Below, piece after piece: positions 1 to 5,645 of a stretch of 5,722 nt of DNA. The translations under genes were made by a program, and so were the position numbers. The stretch's first letter is position 1. Each line of letters starts with the position of its first letter. Origin of the DNA: Negativicutes bacterium UBA1444 (lineage in GTDB: Bacteria; Bacillota; Negativicutes; UBA1444); contig DCTI01000155.1 in assembly GCA_002329525.1 (NCBI GenBank), forward strand, positions 19,188-24,909. The letters are read 5' to 3'. A model generated the notes under the pieces. That model was not told the origin of the DNA. It searched no databases and saw only the letters and a list, made by a program, of their open reading frames with translations.

Positions 1-74
1 GAACTGCCTGTTTGACAATCACCGTTGGCACCCACGAGCGATGGGAAGGGGATTTGAAATGTTGCATTTCAGAT
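1..74 (+). promoter_or_regulatory. cbiL leader, possible 3' end of a cobalamin riboswitch
   Basis: No gene is visible in this stretch. The first bases, GAACTGCC, resemble the 3' end of the conserved B12 box of cobalamin riboswitches (consensus ending GACCTGCC). The next gene is a cobalamin-biosynthesis gene preceded by a terminator hairpin, which is the usual riboswitch arrangement. Most of the aptamer would lie upstream of the window, so the call is an inference from a short match plus context. A GGGAAGG string at 43-49 also resembles a conserved riboswitch segment, but it lies on the wrong side of the putative B12 box and is probably coincidence. A TTGACA at 12-17 has no acceptable -10 element at the right distance. 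Confidence 0.3.
53..73 (+). promoter_or_regulatory. Small stem-loop in the cbiL leader
   Basis: Bases 53-61 pair with 65-73 around a TTG loop, giving a 9-bp stem with one G-T wobble; the core is GAAATG/CATTTC. It has no T-tract of its own, so it is not a terminator. It ends two bases before the terminator hairpin at 75-109 and may be part of the same attenuation device, or an operator. Its function is not known. Confidence 0.4.
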
Positions 75-109
75 AGGATCTCGGCTCTTTGGGGCGGAGA
101 TCTTTTTTT
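75..109 (+). terminator. Intrinsic terminator/attenuator before cbiL
   Basis: GATCTC (77-82) pairs perfectly with GAGATC (97-102). Inside, 84-87 pairs with 92-95 (one G-T wobble) around a TTTG loop, after a G-G mismatch. Seven T residues (103-109) follow directly. This is a standard Rho-independent terminator. It lies only nine bases before the cbiL ribosome binding site, so either it ends an upstream transcript or, more likely given the gene it precedes, it is a conditional attenuator controlling cbiL-cbiK. I could not identify a convincing antiterminator pairing within the window. Confidence 0.72.
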
Positions 110-117
110 GTGGCGAA

Positions 118-125
118 AGAGGAGG
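118..125 (+). promoter_or_regulatory. Ribosome binding site fixing the cbiL start
   Basis: AGAGGAGG lies six bases before the ATG at 132. It decides against the longer in-frame reading from base 12, whose first 40 codons would run through the terminator hairpin and have no resemblance to the protein family. Confidence 0.85.
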
Positions 126-131
126 ATACGC

Positions 132-857
132 ATGGCATCTGGAAAATTCACCGGCATCGGCGTCGGCCCCGGCGATCCCGAATTATTGACATTGAAGGCG
201 GTCCGGGCTCTGGCTGCGGCGGATGTGGTCATTGCACCCCGCGCGGAGAAGCGGGACGACAGCATTGCCCTGTCGATCGCCCGACCGCATCTGCGCAGAG
301 ACGTGGAAATCCTGGAACTGGTGTTTCCCATGGTCTACCACGCCGGCGAACTGACCGAGGCCTGGCGGGAAAACCGCGACATCATCCAACAGCGCCTGGA
401 AGCGGGGCAAAATGTCGTGTTTTTGACGCTCGGCGACCCGATGTTTTACAGCACTTACATCTATGTCTTCGAACTGTTGTCGGACTGCGGCCTGCCCATT
501 GAGACCATTCCCGGCGTGACCGCGTTCTGCGCCATCGCCAGTCACCACGGGACGCCGGTTGTGGAAGGCGATGACGTCCTCAGCGTCGTTCCCGCGACCA
601 TCAGCCCCGAGAAACTGGAGCAGGTGCTGGCGGTATCCGACCGGTTGGTGCTGATGAAAGTCTCGCGCCATTTCGAGCAACTGCGGGAAAGTCTGCACCG
701 GCACGGGTTCGCCGATAAGGCGCTGATGGTGGCCAAATGCGGTCACGCCGACGAGACGGTGCATGACGACCTGATGGCGGTATCGCCGCAGGAAGTCACC
801 TACCTGTCGACGATTTTGACCCGGAAAACTAAACCGGCTGCTCCGGCCGACGCATAA
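132..857 (+). CDS. cbiL: Precorrin-2/cobalt-factor-2 C20-methyltransferase CbiL
   Basis: A 241-residue cytosolic SAM-dependent tetrapyrrole methylase that adds a methyl group at C20 of cobalt-factor II (or precorrin-2), giving cobalt-factor III. Visible family motifs are the N-terminal GVGPGDPELLTLKA (residues 10-23), the SAM-binding LGDPMFYSTY segment (about 100-109) and IPGVTAF (126-132). The N-terminal motif is shared by all such methylases; the early GDP-FYSTY form and the adjacent cbiK point to the C20 enzyme rather than CobA, CbiF or CbiH. Length matches the usual 230-245 residues. The start is set by a strong ribosome binding site at 118-125. The stop codon is 13 bases before cbiK, so the two are probably one transcript, preceded by the attenuator at 75-109. 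The cobalt-factor substrate is inferred from the neighbouring CbiK; the sequence alone does not separate CbiL from CobI. Confidence 0.93.
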   Translation: MASGKFTGIGVGPGDPELLTLKAVRALAAADVVIAPRAEKRDDSIALSIARPHLRRDVEILELVFPMVYHAGELTEAWRENRDIIQQRLEAGQNVVFLTLGDPMFYSTYIYVFELLSDCGLPIETIPGVTAFCAIASHHGTPVVEGDDVLSVVPATISPEKLEQVLAVSDRLVLMKVSRHFEQLRESLHRHGFADKALMVAKCGHADETVHDDLMAVSPQEVTYLSTILTRKTKPAAPADA

Positions 858-870
858 GGATGAGATTTTG

Positions 871-1701
871 ATGAACCAAGCCAAACGGGCGATTCTGGTC
901 GTCAGCTTCGGCACCACGATTCGCGAGACCCGGCAAGCCAATATTGATGTGCTGGAGACCGAAATCCAGCGGCAGTATCCGCAATGGGAAATCCGCCGCG
1001 CCTTTACCTCCGGCATGGTGCGGGCCCGGATCCTGGAAGAAGAAGGCGTGCGGATCGAACCGCCGGCCACGGCCCTGGAAAACCTGCGTCGGGAAGGCTT
1101 CACCGAAGTGATTGTCCAGCCGACCCACATCATTCCCGGCGACGAGTACGACCGCCTGACGGCAGCGATGGAACCGTTCCGGACCGCCGGAGCCTTTTCC
1201 TCCTTCCGGCTGGGACGGCCGCTGCTCTGCTGCGCCGGACCGGAGCCGGAGCGGCCGGACGACTACCGGATCGCGGTCGCGGCGCTGCAAGCTCAGCTGC
1301 CGGATTTTACGGCCGAGGACGATTGCCGGGTGATCCTGATGGGACACGGGACGGGGCACCAGTCCGACCATTGCTATGATTTGCTGCAGTCGCGGCTCGA
1401 TGCGGCGGGCCTGCCGGTATTCACGGCGACCGTCGAAGGCAGCCGCACGTTTGCGGAGGCGCTGGCCTGGCTGGAGCGCGGCCGGGCGGGCAAGGTCGTG
1501 CTGATGCCGTTCATGCTGGTGGCCGGCGATCACGCCCTGAACGACATGGCCGGCGAGGAGCCCGACTCCTGGCGGAGCCGGCTGCAATCGCTCGGCTACC
1601 GGGTGGAATCCTGCCTGCACGGCCTGGGCGAGAACCCGGCGTTCCGGCGAATTTATCTGCAACATGTCGCCGAAGCCGGCGACTACTGCGGTTGTGACTG
1701 A
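871..1701 (+). CDS. cbiK: Sirohydrochlorin cobaltochelatase CbiK
   Basis: A 276-residue class II chelatase that inserts Co2+ into sirohydrochlorin, the entry step of the cobalt-early cobalamin pathway. The N-terminus, AILVVSFGTT (residues 7-16), is typical of CbiK. The metal-binding residues are visible as His159 in LMGHGTGH, Glu189 in TATVEG and His221 in MLVAGDHALNDM. Their spacing (30 and 32 residues) matches the His-Glu-His cobalt site known from Desulfovibrio CbiK. There is no signal peptide, unlike the periplasmic CbiK form, so it should act in the cytoplasm. An AAGGATGAG ribosome binding site (856-864) overlaps the cbiL stop and favours the ATG at 871 over the TTG one codon earlier. 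The protein ends in a Cys-Gly-Cys tail (273-275). A substitute role in sirohaem iron chelation is possible in principle, but the cbiL and cbiMNQO neighbours favour cobalt. Confidence 0.95.
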   Translation: MNQAKRAILVVSFGTTIRETRQANIDVLETEIQRQYPQWEIRRAFTSGMVRARILEEEGVRIEPPATALENLRREGFTEVIVQPTHIIPGDEYDRLTAAMEPFRTAGAFSSFRLGRPLLCCAGPEPERPDDYRIAVAALQAQLPDFTAEDDCRVILMGHGTGHQSDHCYDLLQSRLDAAGLPVFTATVEGSRTFAEALAWLERGRAGKVVLMPFMLVAGDHALNDMAGEEPDSWRSRLQSLGYRVESCLHGLGENPAFRRIYLQHVAEAGDYCGCD

Positions 1702-1706
1702 GTGAT

Positions 1707-1735
1707 TTGACAGAACGGATAGGTTTTGCTACGAT
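1707..1735 (+). promoter_or_regulatory. Sigma70-type promoter of the cbiMNQO operon
   Basis: A perfect TTGACA -35 box (1707-1712) is followed by a 17-base spacer and a TACGAT -10 box (1730-1735), matching four of six consensus bases. Transcription would start near 1742, about 27 bases before cbiM. The promoter begins six bases after the cbiK stop, and no terminator separates the two groups, so read-through from cbiLK is also possible. The leader is too short to hold a cobalamin riboswitch. Confidence 0.7.
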
Positions 1736-1738
1736 GAT

Positions 1739-1759
1739 TAATAGTAATAGTTCCTATTA
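1739..1759 (+). repeat. Tandem and inverted TAATAG hexamer at the cbiM start region
   Basis: TAATAG occurs twice in tandem (1739-1744 and 1745-1750), then a TTC spacer and its inverse complement CTATTA (1754-1759). The second and third copies form a perfect 6-bp hairpin with a 3-base loop, or a 15-base palindrome at DNA level. The element covers the predicted transcription start and touches the ribosome binding site AGGAGG (1759-1764). It could be a repressor operator or a weak mRNA hairpin; no known regulator site is recognised. Confidence 0.5.
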
Positions 1760-1768
1760 GGAGGACGC

Positions 1769-2509
1769 ATGAAGACAATTACTTGCCTGGCGATCGCGGC
1801 GTCGGCCTGGTTGCTGCCGAATCTGGCCCAGGCCATGCATATCATGGAAGGATTTTTGCCGCAACAGCATGCTCTGTTTTGGCTGGCGGTCATCGCGCCG
1901 TTCCTGTTGCTGGGAATCTGGAAAATCAACCGATTGTTGAAAGAACACCCAGAACGCAAATTGTTGCTGGGACTCGTGACAGCCTTCGTGTTCGTCCTGT
2001 CGGCGCTGAAAATGCCGTCGGTGACGGGCTCCAGCTCCCATGCCACCGGCATCGGCCTGGCGGCGATCCTGTTCGGTCCATGGGTGGCCGGGATCTGCGC
2101 CGGGATCGTCCTGACATTCCAGGCGTTGCTGCTGGCCCACGGCGGCCTGACCACCTGGGGGGCCAACACCTTCTCGATGGGGATCGCCGGCGGCGTGACG
2201 GCCTATCTGGTTTTCCGGGGCGCCCGGGCGGTGGGACTGTCGGACAAGGTGGCGGTGTTTGCCGCCGCGGCATTGGGGGATCTGGCGACGTACATGGTAA
2301 CGGCATTGCAACTGAGCCTGGCGTTTCCGGACCCGGTGGGCGGCCTGGCGACCTCGTTCGCGAAATTCGCCGGCGTGTTCGCGTTGACGCAGGTGCCGCT
2401 GGCGATCAGCGAAGGACTGCTCAGCGTCGTGGTGTATAACACCCTGTTGCGTTACAACGACCAGGGGTTGATCCATCTTTGGTGGAAAGGGCGGGAGAAC
2501 AAGGCATGA
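1769..2509 (+). CDS. cbiM: Cobalt ECF transporter substrate-binding membrane protein CbiM
   Basis: The substrate-specific (S) component of the cobalt importer, an integral membrane protein of 246 residues. It has a cleavable signal peptide, residues 1-22, ending NLAQA. Cleavage leaves a mature protein starting Met-His-Ile-Met-Glu-Gly-Phe-Leu-Pro, the hallmark of CbiM/NikM, in which the free N-terminal Met and His2 bind the metal. The conserved His in SSSHATGIG (residue 91, mature 69) is the expected further ligand. Several hydrophobic segments follow (about 36-50, 66-81, 95-123, 136-150, 161-182, 200-224). AGGAGG lies four bases before the ATG. CbiM and NikM (nickel) share this architecture; the call of cobalt rests on the neighbouring cbiN and the cobalamin genes. 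The stop overlaps the cbiN start (ATGA). Confidence 0.95.
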   Translation: MKTITCLAIAASAWLLPNLAQAMHIMEGFLPQQHALFWLAVIAPFLLLGIWKINRLLKEHPERKLLLGLVTAFVFVLSALKMPSVTGSSSHATGIGLAAILFGPWVAGICAGIVLTFQALLLAHGGLTTWGANTFSMGIAGGVTAYLVFRGARAVGLSDKVAVFAAAALGDLATYMVTALQLSLAFPDPVGGLATSFAKFAGVFALTQVPLAISEGLLSVVVYNTLLRYNDQGLIHLWWKGRENKA

Positions 2510-2790
2510 AGAAGCATGAGAATCTGATTCTGATTCTGCTGGTGGTCGCCATCGCGGCCTTCCCGCTCATCTGGAAAGCGGGCGCCGAATTCGGCGGCGC
2601 CGACGACCAGGTCAAGGATGTCGTGGCCGAAATCAATCCGGAGTACAAACCGTGGTTTAAATCGATCTGGTCGCCGCCCTCGGCGGAAGTGGAGTCCTTT
2701 CTGTTCGCAGTGCAGGCAGCGCTCGGCGCCGGTGTCATCGGCTACTGGATCGGCTATCAGCGGGGACGGCGCTCGACCCGGGCCGCCTGA
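2506..2790 (+). CDS. cbiN: Cobalt ECF transporter auxiliary protein CbiN
   Basis: A small 94-residue membrane protein needed with CbiM for Co2+ uptake; it is thought to help load metal into CbiM. There are two membrane segments (about 6-23 and 66-85) joined by an extracytoplasmic loop with the family features EFGGADD (28-34), NPEYKPW (44-50) and WSPPSAEVESFLFAVQAALG (55-74). The start at 2506 overlaps the cbiM stop by four bases, with GGGAG (2493-2497) upstream. An in-frame GTG- or ATG-like start further upstream inside cbiM is not supported, because the resulting residues do not belong to the family. Presence of CbiN rather than NikN/NikL supports cobalt over nickel. Confidence 0.95.
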   Translation: MKKHENLILILLVVAIAAFPLIWKAGAEFGGADDQVKDVVAEINPEYKPWFKSIWSPPSAEVESFLFAVQAALGAGVIGYWIGYQRGRRSTRAA

Positions 2791-2795
2791 ATCCA

Positions 2796-3554
2796 ATGCT
2801 GTTTTTGGATTATTTGTCCTACCACAACCGGTTTTCCCATATCAGCATCGCCGAAAAACTGGCCGTCGGGCTGGGCGGGCTAATGCTGGCCGTCAGTTCC
2901 GGTTCGCCGGCGGTGAACCTGACGGTGTTTCTGTTTATGTCGGCGCTCCTATGGCGGGCGGGCATGCCCCTCCTCTACTGGCTGCGACTGTGGGGGACGT
3001 TGTTGCCGTTTTTGTTGACCGCGGTCGCGACGATTCTGTTCAGCTTCGCGTTGCAGCCCTTCCCGGCGCTTTGGAGCTGGCAGGCCGGCCCGTTGTTTGT
3101 CGGGATCACGGCCGCCGGGAGGCAGGCGATGGAAGCGGCCTTGCTGCGTTCGCTGGCGGCGGCGGCTTGTTTGCTCTTTCTGGCGGGAACGACCCCGGTC
3201 AGCTATCTGGTGGCCTGGGGTTCGCGGATCGCCTTTCTGCGGCCGGTGCTGGAAGTCGCGCTCCTGGCCTACCGCTTCATCTTTGTGATTTTGCATACGG
3301 CGGCGCAGATTTATACGGCGCAGCAGTCTCGACTCGGCTACTCGACCCTGTCACGTTCGCTGCGATCCATCGGTATGCTGGCGGGTAATCTCGGCCGCAA
3401 ATCTTTCCTCACGGCCCGGGATCTGTTCATCGGCCTTTCCTCGCGCAACTATTCCGAGCGGCTGGTGTTCCGCTATCCGCCGCAGCAGGTATCTTCATTG
3501 CGGTTGACATTGATTATCGCGGTATTCGGGTTGTCCATCTGGCGGTTTCATTGA
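2796..3554 (+). CDS. cbiQ: Cobalt ECF transporter transmembrane coupling protein CbiQ
   Basis: The T component (EcfT family, 252 residues) that links the CbiM metal-binding subunit to the CbiO ATPase in the inner membrane. The start, MLFLDYLSYHNRFS, is typical of CbiQ. Hydrophobic segments lie near 22-36, 40-52, 65-86, 115-131, 147-168 and 236-250. The cytoplasmic coupling region is visible as AQQSRLGY (175-182) and the helix through SLRSIGMLAGNLGRKSFLTA (188-207) to the RNYSERL (217-223) segment; its arginines contact the ATPase. The gene starts five bases after the cbiN stop and has no clear ribosome binding site of its own, so translation is probably coupled to cbiN. Confidence 0.94.
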   Translation: MLFLDYLSYHNRFSHISIAEKLAVGLGGLMLAVSSGSPAVNLTVFLFMSALLWRAGMPLLYWLRLWGTLLPFLLTAVATILFSFALQPFPALWSWQAGPLFVGITAAGRQAMEAALLRSLAAAACLLFLAGTTPVSYLVAWGSRIAFLRPVLEVALLAYRFIFVILHTAAQIYTAQQSRLGYSTLSRSLRSIGMLAGNLGRKSFLTARDLFIGLSSRNYSERLVFRYPPQQVSSLRLTLIIAVFGLSIWRFH

Positions 3555-3571
3555 ACGGAGGCAGGACTTTC

Positions 3572-4345
3572 ATGACAGCGGTTCCCATACTGGAAGCAAA
3601 AAATGTCTGTTTCAATTACCAGACCGGCAAACCGGTCTTGCGCGACCTGAATCTGGCCATTCCGGCCGGCGCCCGGGTCGCCCTGGTCGGCCCGAACGGA
3701 GCCGGCAAATCCACGCTGTTCCTGCATTTCAACGCGATCTTGCGGCCGACGGGCGGTGCCCTGTATTACCAGGGGAAACCCTATGACTATTCGCGGCAGT
3801 CGGTGAACCGCCTGCGGCAGAAAATCGGCCTGGTCTTCCAGGACCAGGACATGCAGTTGTTCGCGCCGACGGTGCTGGACGATGTCCTGTTCGGGCCGAT
3901 GAACATGGGCCTGACGCTGGCGGAAGCCGAGCGGGCGGCGCGAGCGGCGGTGGAAACAGTGGAGATGACCGATTATCTGGCGGACCCGGTCCATTTTCTC
4001 AGCCCCGGTCAGAAGAAACGGGTCGCGCTGGCCGGTGTGCTGGCGATGGAACCGGACGTGCTGGTCATGGACGAACCGACGGCGGGGCTCGATTACGCCG
4101 GCAGCGTGAACCTGTGCGAAATCATGGGCCGACTGCATAAAGCCGGCAAGACCCTGGTAATCTCGACGCACGACATGGACTGGGTGATGGAATGGGCCGA
4201 CCTGGTGGTGGCGATGTTCGACGGCCAGGTGTCGGCCTGTGGAACGGCGGCGGAAGTATTGCTGCGGCCGGACCACGCGGAACTGGGATTTGCCCGGCCG
4301 ACGGGATATGGCAAGCCGGACGGCTGGAAGAGGTGCGGCGAATGA
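3572..4345 (+). CDS. cbiO: Cobalt ECF transporter ATP-binding protein CbiO
   Basis: The ATPase subunit (257 residues) that powers Co2+ uptake by CbiMNQ; it works as a dimer on the cytoplasmic face. All ABC motifs are present: Walker A GPNGAGKST (40-48), Q-loop Gln90 in LVFQDQDMQLFAPTV, signature LSPGQKKR (143-150), Walker B VLVMDEPT (163-170) with catalytic Glu168, D-loop AGLD (171-174) and switch His200 in STHDMDW. The signature has Pro in place of the usual first Gly of LSGGQ. GGAGG (3557-3561) precedes the ATG at 3572, so the in-frame TTG at 3551, overlapping the cbiQ stop, is not the likely start. A single ATPase gene matches the group I (dedicated) ECF design. The stop overlaps the next gene's start. 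Confidence 0.94.
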   Translation: MTAVPILEAKNVCFNYQTGKPVLRDLNLAIPAGARVALVGPNGAGKSTLFLHFNAILRPTGGALYYQGKPYDYSRQSVNRLRQKIGLVFQDQDMQLFAPTVLDDVLFGPMNMGLTLAEAERAARAAVETVEMTDYLADPVHFLSPGQKKRVALAGVLAMEPDVLVMDEPTAGLDYAGSVNLCEIMGRLHKAGKTLVISTHDMDWVMEWADLVVAMFDGQVSACGTAAEVLLRPDHAELGFARPTGYGKPDGWKRCGE

Positions 4346-4557
4346 ACGGGATCAAGTCCGGCAAGTATCGGCATTTCAAGGGCGGCGAGTATGAAGTGTA
4401 CGGACTGGCCACCCATTCGGAAACCGGCGAACAGCTGGTGGTGTACCGGGCGCTGTATGGCGAGCGGGGCCTATGGGTCCGGCCGGTCGCCATGTTTTTG
4501 GAAACGATGGAGCGGGACGGACAGATCCGGCCACGTTTCGAATATATCGGCGAATAA
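4342..4557 (+). CDS. DUF1653 family small protein
   Basis: A 71-residue soluble protein of the DUF1653 family, recognised from GKYRHFKGGEYEVYGLATHS (7-26), followed by the LVVYRALYG (33-41) and LWVRPVAMFLETM (44-56) segments. Members are small all-beta proteins of unknown function found as standalone proteins in many bacteria. The ATG at 4342 overlaps the cbiO stop (ATGA), and AAGAGGT (4328-4334) is a good ribosome binding site, so it is the last gene of the cbiMNQO operon and lies just before the terminator. There is no signal peptide, membrane segment or metal-binding motif, so no role in cobalt handling can be read from the sequence. Confidence 0.9.
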   Translation: MNGIKSGKYRHFKGGEYEVYGLATHSETGEQLVVYRALYGERGLWVRPVAMFLETMERDGQIRPRFEYIGE

Positions 4558-4575
4558 CTCAATCGCCAGGAATGC

Positions 4576-4610
4576 AAAAAGCTCTGCGTCCATCATAACG
4601 CAGGGCTTTT
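4576..4610 (+). terminator. Intrinsic terminator of the cbiM-to-DUF1653 operon
   Basis: Bases 4577-4589 pair with 4598-4610 in a 13-bp stem with one G-T wobble; the loop is eight bases (4590-4597). The stem core GCTCTGCGT/ACGCAGGGC is flanked by an A-run on the left and TTTT on the right. The symmetry suggests it can work in both directions. It starts 19 bases after the DUF1653 stop. Confidence 0.85.
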
Positions 4611-4649
4611 ACTGTGCCTGAAAATTTGGGAAAAACAACGGAAAGACGC

Positions 4650-4678
4650 TGGCAAGAGCCGATTTCCCATAGTAAAAT
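4650..4678 (+). promoter_or_regulatory. Possible promoter of the SGNH hydrolase gene
   Basis: A new promoter is expected between the terminator and the gene at 4712. The best candidate is TGGCAA (4650-4655), a 17-base spacer and TAAAAT (4673-4678). The -35 match is weak (three of six). An alternative -10, GATAAT (4685-4690), lacks a -35 box. The region 4656-4697 is clearly more AT-rich than the genes. Confidence 0.35.
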
Positions 4679-4711
4679 AAGGATGATAATTTTTTACAGG
4701 GGAGTGAAACA

Positions 4712-5578
4712 ATGAGAAAGTATGAAATGAACTCGTCCTGCCTAAAGGCGGTCCTGCTGTTGGCCGTGTTTGTCGTGAGCCTGGCACTAACGGGAGTTGC
4801 TCCGGCGCAGGCCGCCGAACCAACGGCGCCGGTCCAGTGCCCGGCGCCGAAAGTCAAGGATCTGGGAATCGCCGATCCGGCCTCAATCATTTTCATCGGC
4901 AATAGTTTTTTCTATTACAACAACAGCATGCACAACCAAGTGCTCCAGCTCGTGAAGGCGGCAATGCCCGCGCACAAAATTCGCGCCACTTCGGTGACCA
5001 TCAGCGGCTCCGGCTGGGACTGGCACGATGTCAATTCCTATTTCCGTCCCAAAGGGATTGCGGCGTATTCGTTTGCGGCGGGCAATAAGGTTGTGTTCAA
5101 CGATCCCAAAGAAAAACTGTTCGATGTGGCGATCATGATGGACTGCAGCCAATGCCCGGTTCATCCGACATTGAAGACCATCTTTACCGAATATGCGCAA
5201 AAGCACAGCGCAACGGTACGGCAACATAACGCTACGCCGGTTTTCTTCATGTCCTGGGCCTACGCCGATAAACCGGAAATGACGCAACAACTGGCGGCAG
5301 CCTACACGCAAGCCGGCAACGACAACAACGTGCTGGTGATTCCGGCCGGCTTGGCTTTTGCCAAATCCATCGCCCAGCGCCCCGACCTCAATCTGTATGT
5401 GTCGGACAAGCGGCACCCCAGCCCGGCCGGGACCTATCTGGCCGCCGCTACCACCTATGCCACGTTGTTCAAACAGTCGCCGGTGGGGCTCAGCTACAAG
5501 GCGGGATTGGACGCGGAAACCGCCCAGTTTTTGCAGGAAGTGGCCTGGGAAACCGTGCAGGAGTTTTTCAACCCCTGA
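4712..5578 (+). CDS. Secreted SGNH/GDSL-family hydrolase-like protein
   Basis: A 288-residue exported protein resembling the SGNH (GDSL) hydrolase superfamily, which includes esterases and carbohydrate acetylesterases. A Sec signal peptide is clear: basic start, hydrophobic core about 11-29, and cleavage probably after AQA at 34. Block I is IIFIGNSFFYYNN (59-71), with Ser65 as the likely nucleophile. Block V is SDKRHPSPAGTYLAA (231-245), with Asp232 and His235 completing the triad. The usual GxND block III is not seen; the equivalent strand reads FDVAIMMDCSQCPVH (137-151), so the oxyanion hole would differ. Cysteines 43, 145 and 148 might form disulfides. A good ribosome binding site, AGGGGAG (4698-4704), lies seven bases before the ATG. 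It stands alone between a terminator and selC. The substrate is unknown. Confidence 0.8.
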   Translation: MRKYEMNSSCLKAVLLLAVFVVSLALTGVAPAQAAEPTAPVQCPAPKVKDLGIADPASIIFIGNSFFYYNNSMHNQVLQLVKAAMPAHKIRATSVTISGSGWDWHDVNSYFRPKGIAAYSFAAGNKVVFNDPKEKLFDVAIMMDCSQCPVHPTLKTIFTEYAQKHSATVRQHNATPVFFMSWAYADKPEMTQQLAAAYTQAGNDNNVLVIPAGLAFAKSIAQRPDLNLYVSDKRHPSPAGTYLAAATTYATLFKQSPVGLSYKAGLDAETAQFLQEVAWETVQEFFNP

Positions 5579-5606
5579 TATAGCTGGGTAACTTGGCGGC
5601 GTGTCC

Positions 5607-5635
5607 TTGTCGAACCCGCATTTTTCGTGTAGAAT
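5607..5635 (+). promoter_or_regulatory. Promoter of selC
   Basis: TTGTCG (5607-5612), a 17-base spacer and TAGAAT (5630-5635, five of six consensus bases) form a good sigma70-type promoter. Transcription would begin near 5642, only a few bases before the tRNA 5' end at 5646. No terminator is visible between the hydrolase stop (5578) and this promoter. Confidence 0.65.
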
Positions 5636-5645
5636 AAGAGCACGT

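Noticed and set aside
12..40. Promoter with TTGACA at 12-17
   Set aside because: The base positions 16-18 downstream are GC-rich with no -10-like hexamer.
43..49. GGGAAGG as a conserved cobalamin-riboswitch segment
   Set aside because: In the aptamer it should precede the B12 box, yet no B12 box follows it before cbiL.
12..131. N-terminal extension of cbiL from TTG at 12 (40 extra residues)
   Set aside because: It would translate through the terminator hairpin, shows no family similarity, and a strong ribosome binding site marks the ATG at 132.
183..1133. Long minus-strand open frame opposite cbiL/cbiK
   Set aside because: Shadow of GC-rich genes; both plus-strand proteins are clearly recognised families and no coherent domain appears on the minus strand.
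829..1665. Minus-strand open frame opposite cbiK
   Set aside because: Rich in Arg, Gln, Gly and Pro as expected for an antisense shadow; cbiK is certain.
1757..2476. Minus-strand open frame opposite cbiM
   Set aside because: Low-complexity Arg/Gln/His-rich translation with no recognisable motif; antisense of a certain gene.
2618..3388. Plus-strand open frame overlapping cbiN and cbiQ
   Set aside because: Wrong frame over two recognised membrane proteins; composition is typical of a shadow.
3548..4276. Minus-strand open frame opposite cbiO
   Set aside because: His/Arg/Gln-rich shadow; the ABC motifs on the plus strand are intact.
4679..4697. Fur-box-like AT-rich sequence (TGATAAT at 4684-4690)
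   Set aside because: Only about 12 of 19 bases fit the consensus with poor flanks; this is expected by chance in an AT-rich promoter region.
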